DNA of 64,000 bases from Leyella lascolaii (GTDB lineage Bacteria > Bacteroidota > Bacteroidia > Bacteroidales > Bacteroidaceae). The DNA lies in the NCBI RefSeq assembly GCF_900079775.1, contig NZ_LT556049.1, positions 518,840 through 582,839 of the forward strand, read 5' to 3'. The notes under the pieces are model-generated. The model was not told where the DNA came from. It did no database searches and saw nothing but the letters and a program-made list of their open reading frames with translations. Position 1 is the first letter of the stretch. Each line of letters starts with the position of its first letter. Position numbers and translations under genes: made by a program. Shown piece by piece: positions 16,708 to 25,558 of the stretch.

Positions 16708-18411
16708 CTATATGTCTGTTATGCCTTTCTTGCGGAACATTTCGAGGTCCTCGTCGTCCATGCCCGTCTTGTCGAGAGTGACGGGCTGGTTGTGGTCGTT
16801 GAGGTAGTGGCGTCGTCCGGGTGTGTAGAGGCGGCTTGCCACCGACAGGCTGTCGTTGCGGTATGCGGTGCTGATGCCTGCGAGATGGAGCATGGTGTGG
16901 AATGTGGTGACGCTGTTCTCCACGGTCTTCCCGCTGTTTGACGCGACGGCTGAGACCGTGGACGGATATGCGTCGGCGTACGACCGCGATGTCCACACTA
17001 TGAACGGCACGTGCAGGTCGTAGTATGACGGTACGGGCGAGGCGTGCAGGAAGAGCCTGCGGCTGTCGTCGAAGATGTTCTCGCCATGGTCTGACGTGTA
17101 TATAAGAGCCGACATCGCGCCGCTCTTCTCAAGCATTGTCATCAGTCCGGCAAGCAGGCGGTCGGTCTGCCGTATGGTGTTGTCGTAGGCGTTGATGAGC
17201 TGCGGTCGGTTGGCGGCTTTTGCCTCTGTGGCGTCGTCGGGTTTGAAGAAGGCGTCGCGGGAAGGGTAGCGTTCGCGATAGTTGAAGTGTGAGCCGTACG
17301 TGTGGAGCACCATGAACAGCTTTTTATGTCCCTCTGCCAGCTTCTCCTCCACGAGCGGAACAAGTCTCTCGTCAGGGGTGTTCGCGCCGTCACGGGAGCC
17401 GTCTTTGATGAATTTCCATTCGTCAGCTTCCATCCCGAAGAAGTCTATGAACGAGTGGTTGGGCTTCTGGTTGGACAGGAATACTGTGTGGAAGCCGGCT
17501 TCGCGGAACGCCGTTATGACGCTCCGCTCGCGGTAGATGCGGTCGTAGTCGGTGGCGTCGGCGGCTGAGAGAAGCATCGGCACGCTCTTGTGGGTGGTGT
17601 TCGACTGCGTGAGGGCATGGCTGAAGGCTGTCAGACCGGGCATGCGGCTCATCAGGGGAGTGGTGTCCCGGTGGTAGCCATAGATGCCGAAGTTGTCTGC
17701 GCGCGCCGTCTCTCCAATCACGAGAACGTATATCTCGCTGCTGTCGGCGGGGTGGGCTGACGATGCCTTGAACGAGAATCCCTCGGAGGTCTGCCCGTAG
17801 TGTGCCGTGGCGTCGGAGCGTTCCACCGCCAGCGCGAGGTTGTAGAACACGTTGGCGGGATAGATGTCGTTCTCGGTTCTGAAGTAAGAGTCGCCGAGCA
17901 TGCACACAATGAGGCACAGCACACCTGCTATTATGCCGGTGAGGCTGTGTCTGCGCTGCTTCCTGACGAATGTCATGGGCAGCTCATGGCGCGCTTTCAT
18001 GGAGCACGCCGCGAACACAAGCAGCGGCAGATAGACCACTATCACGCCGATGACGGCAGGGAGCAGGTTGTCGAGCAGTTCGGTGGCTTCGCCCGGATTG
18101 GTGGTCACGAGGTTGAGAAACATGTCAACGGCGATGACCGAGCGTCCGAACAGATAGAGCAGCACCATCTGGAACGCGGCGAAGAACACGAGCGGGAAGA
18201 GCAGCCACACCATCTTGCCGGTGTTGCGGCTGAGCGTCATCAGAAACCAGTATATCGCGACCGGAAGCACGACGTTGGTGATGCGCGTCATCAGCGGCAC
18301 GCTCTCAGTGAAGGCAAGTGATAAGTTTGGCAGCGACAGAGCTATGACCGCCGCGATGAAAAGTACGTGCGGTGACGTACAGAAATGGTATGTTTTCCTA
18401 AAAAGCTTCAT
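16708..18411 (-). CDS. Lipid A phosphoethanolamine transferase (EptA/MCR-type fold)
   Basis: 567 aa, the family length. The N-terminal ~170 residues carry about five membrane segments; the rest is a periplasmic sulfatase-like domain. It moves phosphoethanolamine from phosphatidylethanolamine to lipid A or core. Seen residues include the metal ligand in VIGETARADNFGIYGY (Glu234), the nucleophile Thr in SNTTHKSVPML (Thr273 by position, Thr272 alternative), and TSDHGEN for the second metal ligands. Its start codon region overlaps the preceding barrel gene by 14 bases, so the two are translationally linked. In Bacteroidota such enzymes are linked to intrinsic polymyxin tolerance; that activity is inferred here. 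Confidence 0.9.
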   Translation of the reverse strand: MKLFRKTYHFCTSPHVLFIAAVIALSLPNLSLAFTESVPLMTRITNVVLPVAIYWFLMTLSRNTGKMVWLLFPLVFFAAFQMVLLYLFGRSVIAVDMFLNLVTTNPGEATELLDNLLPAVIGVIVVYLPLLVFAACSMKARHELPMTFVRKQRRHSLTGIIAGVLCLIVCMLGDSYFRTENDIYPANVFYNLALAVERSDATAHYGQTSEGFSFKASSAHPADSSEIYVLVIGETARADNFGIYGYHRDTTPLMSRMPGLTAFSHALTQSNTTHKSVPMLLSAADATDYDRIYRERSVITAFREAGFHTVFLSNQKPNHSFIDFFGMEADEWKFIKDGSRDGANTPDERLVPLVEEKLAEGHKKLFMVLHTYGSHFNYRERYPSRDAFFKPDDATEAKAANRPQLINAYDNTIRQTDRLLAGLMTMLEKSGAMSALIYTSDHGENIFDDSRRLFLHASPVPSYYDLHVPFIVWTSRSYADAYPSTVSAVASNSGKTVENSVTTFHTMLHLAGISTAYRNDSLSVASRLYTPGRRHYLNDHNQPVTLDKTGMDDEDLEMFRKKGITDI

Positions 18412-19579
18412 TTATGTTGAATATGAATCCTGACTGTCCGCCTTTGCCGAATCCGTAGTCGAGGCGCACGTTCACGTCTTTCTTGAATTCCCAGCGGTAG
18501 CCTATGCCGAAGTTGGGCAGCACGTGCGACGCCCGCATGGAGCTGAACTTATCGAACACCGTTCCCGCCCCGACCCACGCCACAAGGCTGTTGCGCTTCC
18601 ATATGTGCTGTCTCAGCTCCGCCTGCGCCTCTATCTTGTGCTTGTCGCGGTAGCGTCCCTCGTAGTAGCCGCGCATGGAATAGGAGTTCCCCAGAAGAGC
18701 CATCATGCCCCATGAGGGGTTTCCGAAGTTGAGCTGGCTGCGCAGGTCGGTGGCGAGGATGCCCCCTTTCCACAGGCGGCGGTAGGCGTTGAAGCGCAGG
18801 TCGGTGGTGGAAAAGGCGTATCGGTTGCCGAGGAACGCCGGGCGGAAGTTCTGGGAGAGGCTCACGTAAATGCCCCGTTTGGGGTTTGTGGTGACGTCGC
18901 GCGAGTCGTAGGCGAAGGTCAGTCCCACGCCGACGTTGCGCGTGGTGCGGTCCATCCCTTCGAGCAGCTCGGGTCTTTTTATGTCCTTTCCCTGAATGAA
19001 ATCGAAGGTGAGCATGGGTCCCACGTATGTGTTGCGCGCCACTCTGAACAGGAAGCTCGCCTTAGCCTGCGCCTGCCAGCGTTTCATGTCGGACTCGTTG
19101 TCGTCGTTGTCGCCGTTGGCGTAGCCCATTCCCCAGTATTTGCACGGGAACGAGTAGAAGTAGAGCGTGTAGTCCAGACGGTATCTGTCGTGTGGAAATA
19201 TGTGCAGTCCGCGTACGCCGAGCATGTAGAAGCCCACGGTGGACACGTCTCCGAAGAGACTCATGTTTGACGGCGGGAGGATGGTGTCGTTGCGGTCTGT
19301 GCGGTAAAGCCCTGCCGCGACAAGTCCTATGCCGAGCTGTGTGTCAGAGCTGTAATGCGGTCCTCCTATTATGCTGAAGTCGAACTTCTTGCTGTAGTCG
19401 GTCTTGTTGGCGTCGTTGAAGTAGTCGAGAATCCTGTTTATAAACCCTTTTTTCCTCACCGTACTGTCCGCTGCTGCCATGTCGGCGATGACGCTTCCGG
19501 TGTGCGACAGAGTGTCGGCGGCGGTAAGCGGTAGTGCGAAAAGCACTGTAAGCGCGAATGATAAAGCCTGTTTTTTCAT
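18398..19579 (-). CDS. Outer-membrane beta-barrel, BamA/D15 surface-antigen type
   Basis: 393 aa from the ATG at 19579; the frame upstream to 19624 lacks a signal sequence at its start. Residues ~1-20 form a signal peptide (MKKQALSFALTVLFALPLTA). The body is rich in alternating beta strands, and the end carries the D15 barrel hallmarks: SRDVTTNPKRGIYVSLS, the short GNSYSMRGYYEGRY loop (the RGY/F motif region) and IGYRWEFKKDVNVRLDYGFG. There are no POTRA domains, so it is a bare barrel of the surface-antigen family and not BamA itself. It is the middle gene of an operon between a PCMD protein (34-base gap) and the Ept-like transferase (14-base overlap). Substrate and role are unknown. Confidence 0.75.
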   Translation of the reverse strand: MKKQALSFALTVLFALPLTAADTLSHTGSVIADMAAADSTVRKKGFINRILDYFNDANKTDYSKKFDFSIIGGPHYSSDTQLGIGLVAAGLYRTDRNDTILPPSNMSLFGDVSTVGFYMLGVRGLHIFPHDRYRLDYTLYFYSFPCKYWGMGYANGDNDDNESDMKRWQAQAKASFLFRVARNTYVGPMLTFDFIQGKDIKRPELLEGMDRTTRNVGVGLTFAYDSRDVTTNPKRGIYVSLSQNFRPAFLGNRYAFSTTDLRFNAYRRLWKGGILATDLRSQLNFGNPSWGMMALLGNSYSMRGYYEGRYRDKHKIEAQAELRQHIWKRNSLVAWVGAGTVFDKFSSMRASHVLPNFGIGYRWEFKKDVNVRLDYGFGKGGQSGFIFNINEAF

Positions 19580-19613
19580 TGTGCCTGCAAGTGTGACGGA
19601 TGGTATGAAGGTG

Positions 19614-20585
19614 TCAGTAGACAAGTTTTACGTTGTCAATCCACAAAGTGTTTCCCGGCGTGCCGATATATGCGCCTCCGTGGCTTGACGCGAACTGTAG
19701 GGCGAGATGCGTCGGCTTCTCGTCAGCGGCAGCCCATCCCGTCTCTCTTACAAGCACGCTTTTCCCGTGGCTGTTGAGCGCATAGTCGGTCTGTCTGAGC
19801 CCCATGAGCGCGGCGTCATACTTGGGGTTGTTCCTTATGTCGCCGTACATGATCTCGTATGTCGCGCCGTCCACCCATCCGTTTGTGCTCTTGCCGTATC
19901 TCACAACCATCGTCCCGACACGTTTTGCGGTGATGTTGCCCTTCGCGTCTTCCGTGCGTTTCTGAAGCACAAGCACCGTTATGGCATAGTCCTGTCCCGC
20001 TACGGTTGACGGTTTGCTGAATCCTGTCTGTCTGATTCTGTTCTTCTCGCCCGGCACATACACCTTGTAGTCGTATTTTATAGCCTTCGGCCTTTCCGTG
20101 AACGGAATGCCCCAGTTGAGGCTTTTGGGTCCGTCCTTAGTGCTTGTGATGGGTTCTTTCATGCTTCCGAGAAACATCGAGCCTGCCGCAAGCACCTTGA
20201 TGTTCATCAGTCCGAGCACTTTCACGCTTTCGATGTGTGTCGTCATCTTGGCGCAGTAGCCGTTGCCGTGCCGGTCGCGGGTCACGGAGCAGTTTGTCTT
20301 AACCACTCCCATCACCTTCGCCATGACGTTTGATGTAGCCCACGGCGAGTTGCCTGTGTTGCTGTATGGCTTGTTGCCGTTTATGGTCTGGTTCGGTCCT
20401 ACTTCGTATAGAGTCTTTGTGTTTCCTCCTATGACTGCTGACTCGTGGATGTTTCTTATCACCCAGCGGTTCATGTCACCGTAAGGTATCAGCTTTTCCT
20501 TGCTCTGGGCTGTGGCAGGACTGAATGTCCCGAGTGTCAGAACAGCCGCGAAAAGCATTGATGACAGTTGGTTTTGATTCATCAT
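19614..20585 (-). CDS. Secreted PCMD-domain protein
   Basis: 323 aa with a signal peptide (MMNQNQLSSMLFAAVLTLGTFSPATA) and no lipobox. The C-terminal ending SSHGGAYIGTPGNTLWIDNVKLVY-like pattern (residues ~300-323; key elements SSxGG, G-G-TLW-IDN) is characteristic of the putative carbohydrate metabolism (PCMD) domain common in Bacteroidales. It should be a beta-sandwich, carbohydrate-binding-like protein in the periplasm or at the surface. It is the first gene of the operon with the D15-type barrel and the Ept-like enzyme. A minus-strand TATATTTG at 20615-20622 may be its -7 box. No enzymatic motif was recognised. Confidence 0.65.
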   Translation of the reverse strand: MMNQNQLSSMLFAAVLTLGTFSPATAQSKEKLIPYGDMNRWVIRNIHESAVIGGNTKTLYEVGPNQTINGNKPYSNTGNSPWATSNVMAKVMGVVKTNCSVTRDRHGNGYCAKMTTHIESVKVLGLMNIKVLAAGSMFLGSMKEPITSTKDGPKSLNWGIPFTERPKAIKYDYKVYVPGEKNRIRQTGFSKPSTVAGQDYAITVLVLQKRTEDAKGNITAKRVGTMVVRYGKSTNGWVDGATYEIMYGDIRNNPKYDAALMGLRQTDYALNSHGKSVLVRETGWAAADEKPTHLALQFASSHGGAYIGTPGNTLWIDNVKLVY

Positions 20586-20614
20586 TATCTCGGTTTTTAA
20601 TATGTTGCGAACGG

Positions 20615-20622
20615 CAAATATA
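20615..20622 (-). promoter_or_regulatory. Possible -7 element for the PCMD-barrel-Ept operon
   Basis: The minus strand reads TATATTTG, a TAnnTTTG match 30 bases before the PCMD gene. The nearest TTTG upstream is only 12 bases away, so the -33 box is not at consensus distance. Confidence 0.4.
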
Positions 20623-20718
20623 GGCTAATTAGCGCAAACATGAAAACTAAAAGAGATAAATCAGTTTTACTTTATACATATTTTATACATATTAACAGAA
20701 TACATATTATATTAACGT

Positions 20719-20757
20719 AAAAACGGCTGCATGGTGCGGAAACCTTGCAGCCGTTTT
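20719..20757 (-). terminator. Terminator of the GH31 / SusE-F-like operon
   Basis: AAAACGGCTGCA (from 20720) pairs with TGCAGCCGTTTT (ending 20757) across a 14-base loop, and the minus strand continues in a T-run. It lies 22 bases past the stop of the gene at 20780. Confidence 0.85.
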
Positions 20758-20779
20758 CTGTAAATGTATGGTTATAATG

Positions 20780-21793
20780 TTATTTTACCATTATTTTCAC
20801 GGTTTTGTAACCTGTTCTGACTATATAAAGTCCGGGTGACACGTCCGTACGCGGGCTGTTCTTGCTTATGAGGGAGCCTCCGGCAGTGAATATCTCTGCC
20901 TTGCTGAAATCACCGTCTATGATGATGCAGCCTTTGCCGGAGCGCACGCCCGTGTTGTCGGCGGTTGTCTGCTCTATTCCGTCTGTGACGTTGTTGAATG
21001 TCACCTCACCCTTGTTCATGTCGAACAGCACATCATACCATCCCGGTGCGATAAGCCATTTGCGGTCGCCGTAGTAACGTGTGCAGTGTGCGGTCTCGCC
21101 GGGCTGCAGCACTTTGAGGTCGTCGCTGCTTCCGTATCTGCCCTCTGCCCAGTTGAGGTCTCTTCTGTGCGTGTATGTGGCGAAGACGGTGGCTTCGGCA
21201 TATCCGGGGTTGTTCACACCCTCAAGCAGGTGTACTGTGCCCCGGTATATGCCTCCTCCGATGTGTGGAAGCGACTTTCCGTTGCGTCCCCAATACTCCT
21301 CATAGTTGGTGCCTACAAGGAAAACCTCTGGCATCCATGCTATGTTCCCGGTGTCGAAAGGAGTGATTTTCACTGTCATGGCTTTAAGGTCCACGTTCAC
21401 TAAATATGCCCCGCCGTTGGTCTGATAGACGTTTTCGGGCTGTGAATATTCCTGAAGCGGACCCTCGCATATGGCAGGAGTGAGAAACCGTTCGATGTTG
21501 CTGTACGGACAAGAGAGAATCCGGTTGTCGTCGTTACCATAGCTGAAGAAGAGGTCACTGCGGTTTCCGTAGTAGTCGCCGCTGTCCTCGTTTGAGGCGT
21601 CAACATCCACCGTGCCCTCGTATTTGCCGTCACCGACGTGGTTGAGCGGATAGTTTTTCGTCGGATTCCATGCCGACTTGTCTGCCAGACCTCCGCGGCA
21701 GTAGAGCTTGTCGGGCCAGTTGTCCTGTGCTGTGGCATATATGCTGAATAGCGACACTGCCGCTGCTATTATGGATTTAAGAATGTATCTCAT
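20780..21793 (-). CDS. Secreted SusE/F-like protein with type IX-like tail
   Basis: 337 aa with a signal peptide (MRYILKSIIAAAVSLFSIYATA). The body has two similar beta-rich blocks (around residues 25-140 and 150-260), the second containing VFLVGTNYEEYWGRNG, which resembles the SusE/SusF-type modules that bind starch-like glycans. The C-terminus (KAEIFTAGG...GLYIVRTGYKTVKIMVK) looks like a type IX secretion sorting domain (TIGR04183 type), suggesting surface export. It is the last gene of the operon led by the GH31 enzyme, 36 bases after the previous gene and followed by a terminator. Glycan binding is inferred from context. Confidence 0.55.
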   Translation of the reverse strand: MRYILKSIIAAAVSLFSIYATAQDNWPDKLYCRGGLADKSAWNPTKNYPLNHVGDGKYEGTVDVDASNEDSGDYYGNRSDLFFSYGNDDNRILSCPYSNIERFLTPAICEGPLQEYSQPENVYQTNGGAYLVNVDLKAMTVKITPFDTGNIAWMPEVFLVGTNYEEYWGRNGKSLPHIGGGIYRGTVHLLEGVNNPGYAEATVFATYTHRRDLNWAEGRYGSSDDLKVLQPGETAHCTRYYGDRKWLIAPGWYDVLFDMNKGEVTFNNVTDGIEQTTADNTGVRSGKGCIIIDGDFSKAEIFTAGGSLISKNSPRTDVSPGLYIVRTGYKTVKIMVK

Positions 21794-21829
21794 GTTGTAT
21801 TACTGTTTTTGATGTTTTGTGTTATGCTG

Positions 21830-22804
21830 TTATATAATCACCTTCCGCACTGCGCTGCCGTTCTTTCCGGCAGCCTTTATGATGTAAATGCCTTTTTCGG
21901 GAATGCTTATCGTGACTTCCTGACCGGTCTGTCCGGCAACGCGCAGTCCTGACATGTTGAACACGTCGACGGTGATGCGTCCGTTTCCTTTCACAATGAC
22001 GTCGTTGCCGTGCAGTGTGATGACGGGTGCGGAGCTTTCTTGCTGGGCGGATGAGACGCCGGTAGGCTCTTCCGTGCCGAGATACTCACAGCTGAACGAC
22101 TGGAAGAAGATGTCCACCGATATCCTGTAGTAGCCGTCTTTGTCGATTGCCCATTTGTAGTCGTCGGGACAGTTAATCATGAGTTGGGTGGAAGTCTCGA
22201 CCGGTTCGTCCTGCGTATAGGGATGAAGACTCTTTGGACTCCAGTCGTTTTGTCCGAGAATTTTGAACCGTTTGGGCTCCACATTCTCCTGTCTGTTCTT
22301 CAGTTCTCCCGTCCATGTCCATATGTAAGGATTGTTCTCGTCCTGTATAAGGGCGGGAGCCTTGCCTGCGTCCCATCCGCATTCTACGCATCCTCCGGCT
22401 ATGTAGAGCTCGAGCCATGGCGAGAACAGCTCGCCGGAGACCTTGCGTGCCGATGTGTTGACGGTGAACTTGTACCGCTCGTCATCGAACAGTACCACCC
22501 ATCCGGGGTCTGACGCGTCGGTCGTGGTGGTGTATGCCAGACCGTTGCTAACGATGTTTGAGTCGACATACCGCGGTTTCAGATATATCGTGTTTTCGTT
22601 TACGCCTTCGGTGTTTATTATTTTCACTTCGCCGTCAACGAGTTTTCCGGCAAACTTAAACTCGTTGTCAGGGAACTTTTCCAGCTGCTGGAGTCCTCCC
22701 GGTACGGCACTGCCTGTTATCCAAAGCTCGTCATAAGTCTGGGCACATACTACATTATGAGACACGATGGCGGCAAAAAGAGATATTATATATGTCTTGT
22801 TCAT
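21830..22804 (-). CDS. Secreted SusE/F-like protein with type IX-like tail
   Basis: 324 aa, signal peptide MNKTYIISLFAAIVSHNVVCA. The first module begins DELWITGSAVPGGLQQL, the form of opening seen in SusE/SusF-type domains (LxxxGxA.PxGW), and a second module begins LELYIAGGCVECGWDAG. Residues ~275-324 form a type IX-like sorting tail (VDVFNMSGLRVAG...GIYIIKAAGKNGSAVRKVII, key elements given). It lies 25 bases after the GH31 gene. A role as a surface glycan-binding partner of GH31 is likely but unproven. Confidence 0.6.
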   Translation of the reverse strand: MNKTYIISLFAAIVSHNVVCAQTYDELWITGSAVPGGLQQLEKFPDNEFKFAGKLVDGEVKIINTEGVNENTIYLKPRYVDSNIVSNGLAYTTTTDASDPGWVVLFDDERYKFTVNTSARKVSGELFSPWLELYIAGGCVECGWDAGKAPALIQDENNPYIWTWTGELKNRQENVEPKRFKILGQNDWSPKSLHPYTQDEPVETSTQLMINCPDDYKWAIDKDGYYRISVDIFFQSFSCEYLGTEEPTGVSSAQQESSAPVITLHGNDVIVKGNGRITVDVFNMSGLRVAGQTGQEVTISIPEKGIYIIKAAGKNGSAVRKVII

Positions 22805-22829
22805 ATCGTTAATCTTAAGTTATAGTCGG

Positions 22830-25379
22830 TTATTTTACTATCTTCCGCGTAACGCTCTTTCCGTCGGCGGTTATTCTGCATACGTATGTTCCGCGTCCGA
22901 GTGATGAGATGTCAGCGGTGATACTGTTGCAGTCGGTTCCTGTTGCGGTACATGTCTCGGAGCCGTTCGCTGAAACTATCTCCAGCTTGGCGTTCTTTGC
23001 CGTGGCGGCGAGATGTGCGGTTACTGTCCCGTCCTGTGCGTTGTATTCTATGGATGTCGCACCGTTCTCAGTGCCGTTGATGCCGGTAAGCTCGCTCTGC
23101 AGCACGGCATACCTCAGCTCTATCGCTGTTGCGACATCGCAGGATGCTGTCGGGATGTTTACTGTTACGGTTCTGTTGTCACTGTCATAGCTCCATGTTC
23201 CGGATGCGGCTTCATTCCCGTTGATGAGTACCCTTTCCGGTTTCTCGCTGCCAATGAACTCAGCTCTGTAAGCCCTTTCGTCCGGCATGCCCGGATATAC
23301 GCCTGTGCGTGCTCCGATGTTGAGCGTCACGCTCTGTGCGTTTCTTGTCTGTGTGAATTCCGTGCGTGAGAAAACACCGTCCTTATAAAGCTCTGTGTCG
23401 CCCTCGTCTTCGTAGAGAGAATACGATCCGTCGGCACCTGGAACCACCTTTAATATAAGTGTCGGCGCTTTGGTAGTGACACTTTTCTGAGGCGGATTGT
23501 TCACTATGATGCTGCCAGCCTTATAGAAGTAAGGGATATCTTCCTGTCCGTAAGTGTCTGTAAAGGTTACGTTGCCGTCCATAAGCTTGGAGCGGCACAC
23601 GTTCCACCATTTGCCTTCAGGCAGCCATACGGTGCGTCTTACGGTCTTGTCGGCGTCAGCCGGAGTCACGATGGGAGCTACGAGAATGTCATTTCCGAAC
23701 ATGTATTCGTCTTCATATTTGTATGCGTTGGCGTCTTCCGGATGGTCGTAATACAATGGTCTGCACATAGACACTCCCGTGTCGTACGCCTCGCGTGCCG
23801 CAGTGTAGATGTAAGGGAACATGGCATAGCGCAGTTGTACGGTCTTGAGGAGCGACGGGAAGTTCTCATACACCCATATCCTGCGCTCTATGTTAGCCGC
23901 GTTAGTGGCGTGAGTGCGGAATATTGGAGTGAACACTCCGAACTGCATCCAGCGCAGATAAAGTTCTGGGTCGTTGTCGCCCGGCTGCTGGTGTCCTCCG
24001 AGGTCGTGTCCCCAGTAGCCGAAGCCCACGTTGGATGCGGTTGCTGTGAAGTAGGGCTGGAATGCCAGAGTGGGGAAAGTGGCGAATGTGTCACCCGAGA
24101 AACCTATTGGATAACGGTGGCTTCCGAGTCCTCCCCAACGGTGGAATATCACCGGACGGTGCTCCGGACGGTTTAGTCTCATGTCCTCATAGAACACGTG
24201 GTTGCACCAGAACGTCTCGCCTAATCCCGTCATATTGTTGTTTGTAAGACGCTGCTGCCAGTCTATCCACCAGAAGTCCACGCCTTCGCTTTCCCTCAGA
24301 CGAATGATGTTCTTGAACATAGCCTTGTAGAAATTGTAGTCTTCCAGCTGCCAGGGGATATTGGTTGTTGTCCCCGGATCCTTCCCGAGGTCAGCGCACA
24401 TTTGCGCGAAGTTGTCCTCATAGTTGTTCACCCCGTCGGCAGGATGCAGGTTCAGAGACACCTTCATGTTGTGTTGGTGCATCCAGTTTATGAGTCCTTT
24501 AGGGTCTGGAATGAGGCTTGTGTTCCAGCTCCAGCCAGTCCATCCGTCCTTGTGCCAGTCCATGTCCATTATCATAATATCAATAGGGATGCGGTTGTTT
24601 TCAATGTCCATTGTTATGTCCATGAAGTCCTGGGCTGTGTATCTCTGGTATTTGCTGTACCAGTAACCGAACATGTAGTCTGGCGGCATCGGTATTCTGC
24701 CGGCTATTTTCACGTAGTCGCCGAGAGCTTTCTTGTAATCATGTCCGTAGCAGAGGATGTACCAGTCGGTCGCCGATTCGTCTGCGAGCGGTTTTGCCCA
24801 ATCCATTCCGCCTTCCTCCATAGGTTCGAAGGCGAATGTCCGGCTTCCGTCGCCGCGCTTGGCACTTGCCGATTCGTCGATAAGAGCCCATCCCCCTCTT
24901 GACAGGATGCCGTTTTCGAGCTCTCCGCGTTTAGAGTCTCCGCGTCCGTTGTCGAGTGTACGGGTTGTCCCTTTCAGGTTGAGCGCGTCGTCTTTTCCCG
25001 GATACCACACCACTTCATGACCGTTCATGTTGAATGTGACGCTCAGAAACTCAGGTCTGTTCCTCAATGTCGTCGGGTTGCTTCCCGTTCTGTACTTCAG
25101 CGTCACAGCCTCGGTCTTGATGTATAGATAGCCGTCCTCCTCGCTCGTAGTGAACGCAGGCACAGGCAGTCTTCTGTTGACAACGGCGAAAGTAGCCCTG
25201 TCCTCGAACACCTTCTTGCTGCTGTACTGTATCCGTATCATCTGAGGCGTAAGGACAGTGAACCTCATGTTGCCCGACTGAACCACAGCGTCGGGGTCTG
25301 CAACAGGATTATACTCCTCCTGCGCATACGATTGCATCACGGTGAATAATGCAAGTATAAATGTAAATAAGTACTTCAT
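22830..25379 (-). CDS. Glycoside hydrolase family 31 enzyme with C-terminal sorting tail
   Basis: 849 aa with a signal peptide (MKYLFTFILALFTVMQSYA). After an N-terminal galactose-mutarotase-like domain, the (beta/alpha)8 barrel contains IMIMDMDWH, the nucleophile Asp373 in WWIDW, the acid/base Asp430 in GFSGDT and GHDLGGH. This signature indicates a retaining alpha-glucosidase or alpha-xylosidase. Distal beta domains follow, and the last ~50 residues (LGRGTYVCRITADGKSVTRK) resemble a type IX sorting domain. It heads an operon with two SusE/F-like proteins that have the same type of tail, without SusC/SusD. Substrate is not readable; alpha-glucan is plausible given the SusE/F-like partners. 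Confidence 0.88.
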   Translation of the reverse strand: MKYLFTFILALFTVMQSYAQEEYNPVADPDAVVQSGNMRFTVLTPQMIRIQYSSKKVFEDRATFAVVNRRLPVPAFTTSEEDGYLYIKTEAVTLKYRTGSNPTTLRNRPEFLSVTFNMNGHEVVWYPGKDDALNLKGTTRTLDNGRGDSKRGELENGILSRGGWALIDESASAKRGDGSRTFAFEPMEEGGMDWAKPLADESATDWYILCYGHDYKKALGDYVKIAGRIPMPPDYMFGYWYSKYQRYTAQDFMDITMDIENNRIPIDIMIMDMDWHKDGWTGWSWNTSLIPDPKGLINWMHQHNMKVSLNLHPADGVNNYEDNFAQMCADLGKDPGTTTNIPWQLEDYNFYKAMFKNIIRLRESEGVDFWWIDWQQRLTNNNMTGLGETFWCNHVFYEDMRLNRPEHRPVIFHRWGGLGSHRYPIGFSGDTFATFPTLAFQPYFTATASNVGFGYWGHDLGGHQQPGDNDPELYLRWMQFGVFTPIFRTHATNAANIERRIWVYENFPSLLKTVQLRYAMFPYIYTAAREAYDTGVSMCRPLYYDHPEDANAYKYEDEYMFGNDILVAPIVTPADADKTVRRTVWLPEGKWWNVCRSKLMDGNVTFTDTYGQEDIPYFYKAGSIIVNNPPQKSVTTKAPTLILKVVPGADGSYSLYEDEGDTELYKDGVFSRTEFTQTRNAQSVTLNIGARTGVYPGMPDERAYRAEFIGSEKPERVLINGNEAASGTWSYDSDNRTVTVNIPTASCDVATAIELRYAVLQSELTGINGTENGATSIEYNAQDGTVTAHLAATAKNAKLEIVSANGSETCTATGTDCNSITADISSLGRGTYVCRITADGKSVTRKIVK

Positions 25380-25506
25380 TCATTTATTGTTTTGGTTAAT
25401 AATATGATGTCTAACTCAGGTTTTATGCCCGGTATATTGACGGTCAGGTAAATAAGGTTTTCGTTTCCGGCGTATTTGTATGCCGTCTCCGATGGTCTCG
25501 TTTTAT

Positions 25507-25552
25507 GTGTCCTGCGGGATATGTCGGCTTTCCGTCTTATCCCGCAGGACAC
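25507..25552 (-). terminator. Terminator of the GNAT-parE-S41 operon
   Basis: A perfect 15-bp stem (25507-25521 with 25538-25552) encloses a 16-base loop, six bases past the S41 protease stop. The following minus-strand sequence is AT-rich (ATAAAAC). The adjoining stretch 25380-25506, upstream of the GH31 gene, shows no clear promoter. Confidence 0.75.
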
Positions 25553-25558
25553 CATTTG

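Noticed and set aside
18398..19579. BamA outer-membrane assembly protein
   Set aside because: The protein is 393 aa with no POTRA repeats; only the D15-type barrel is present.
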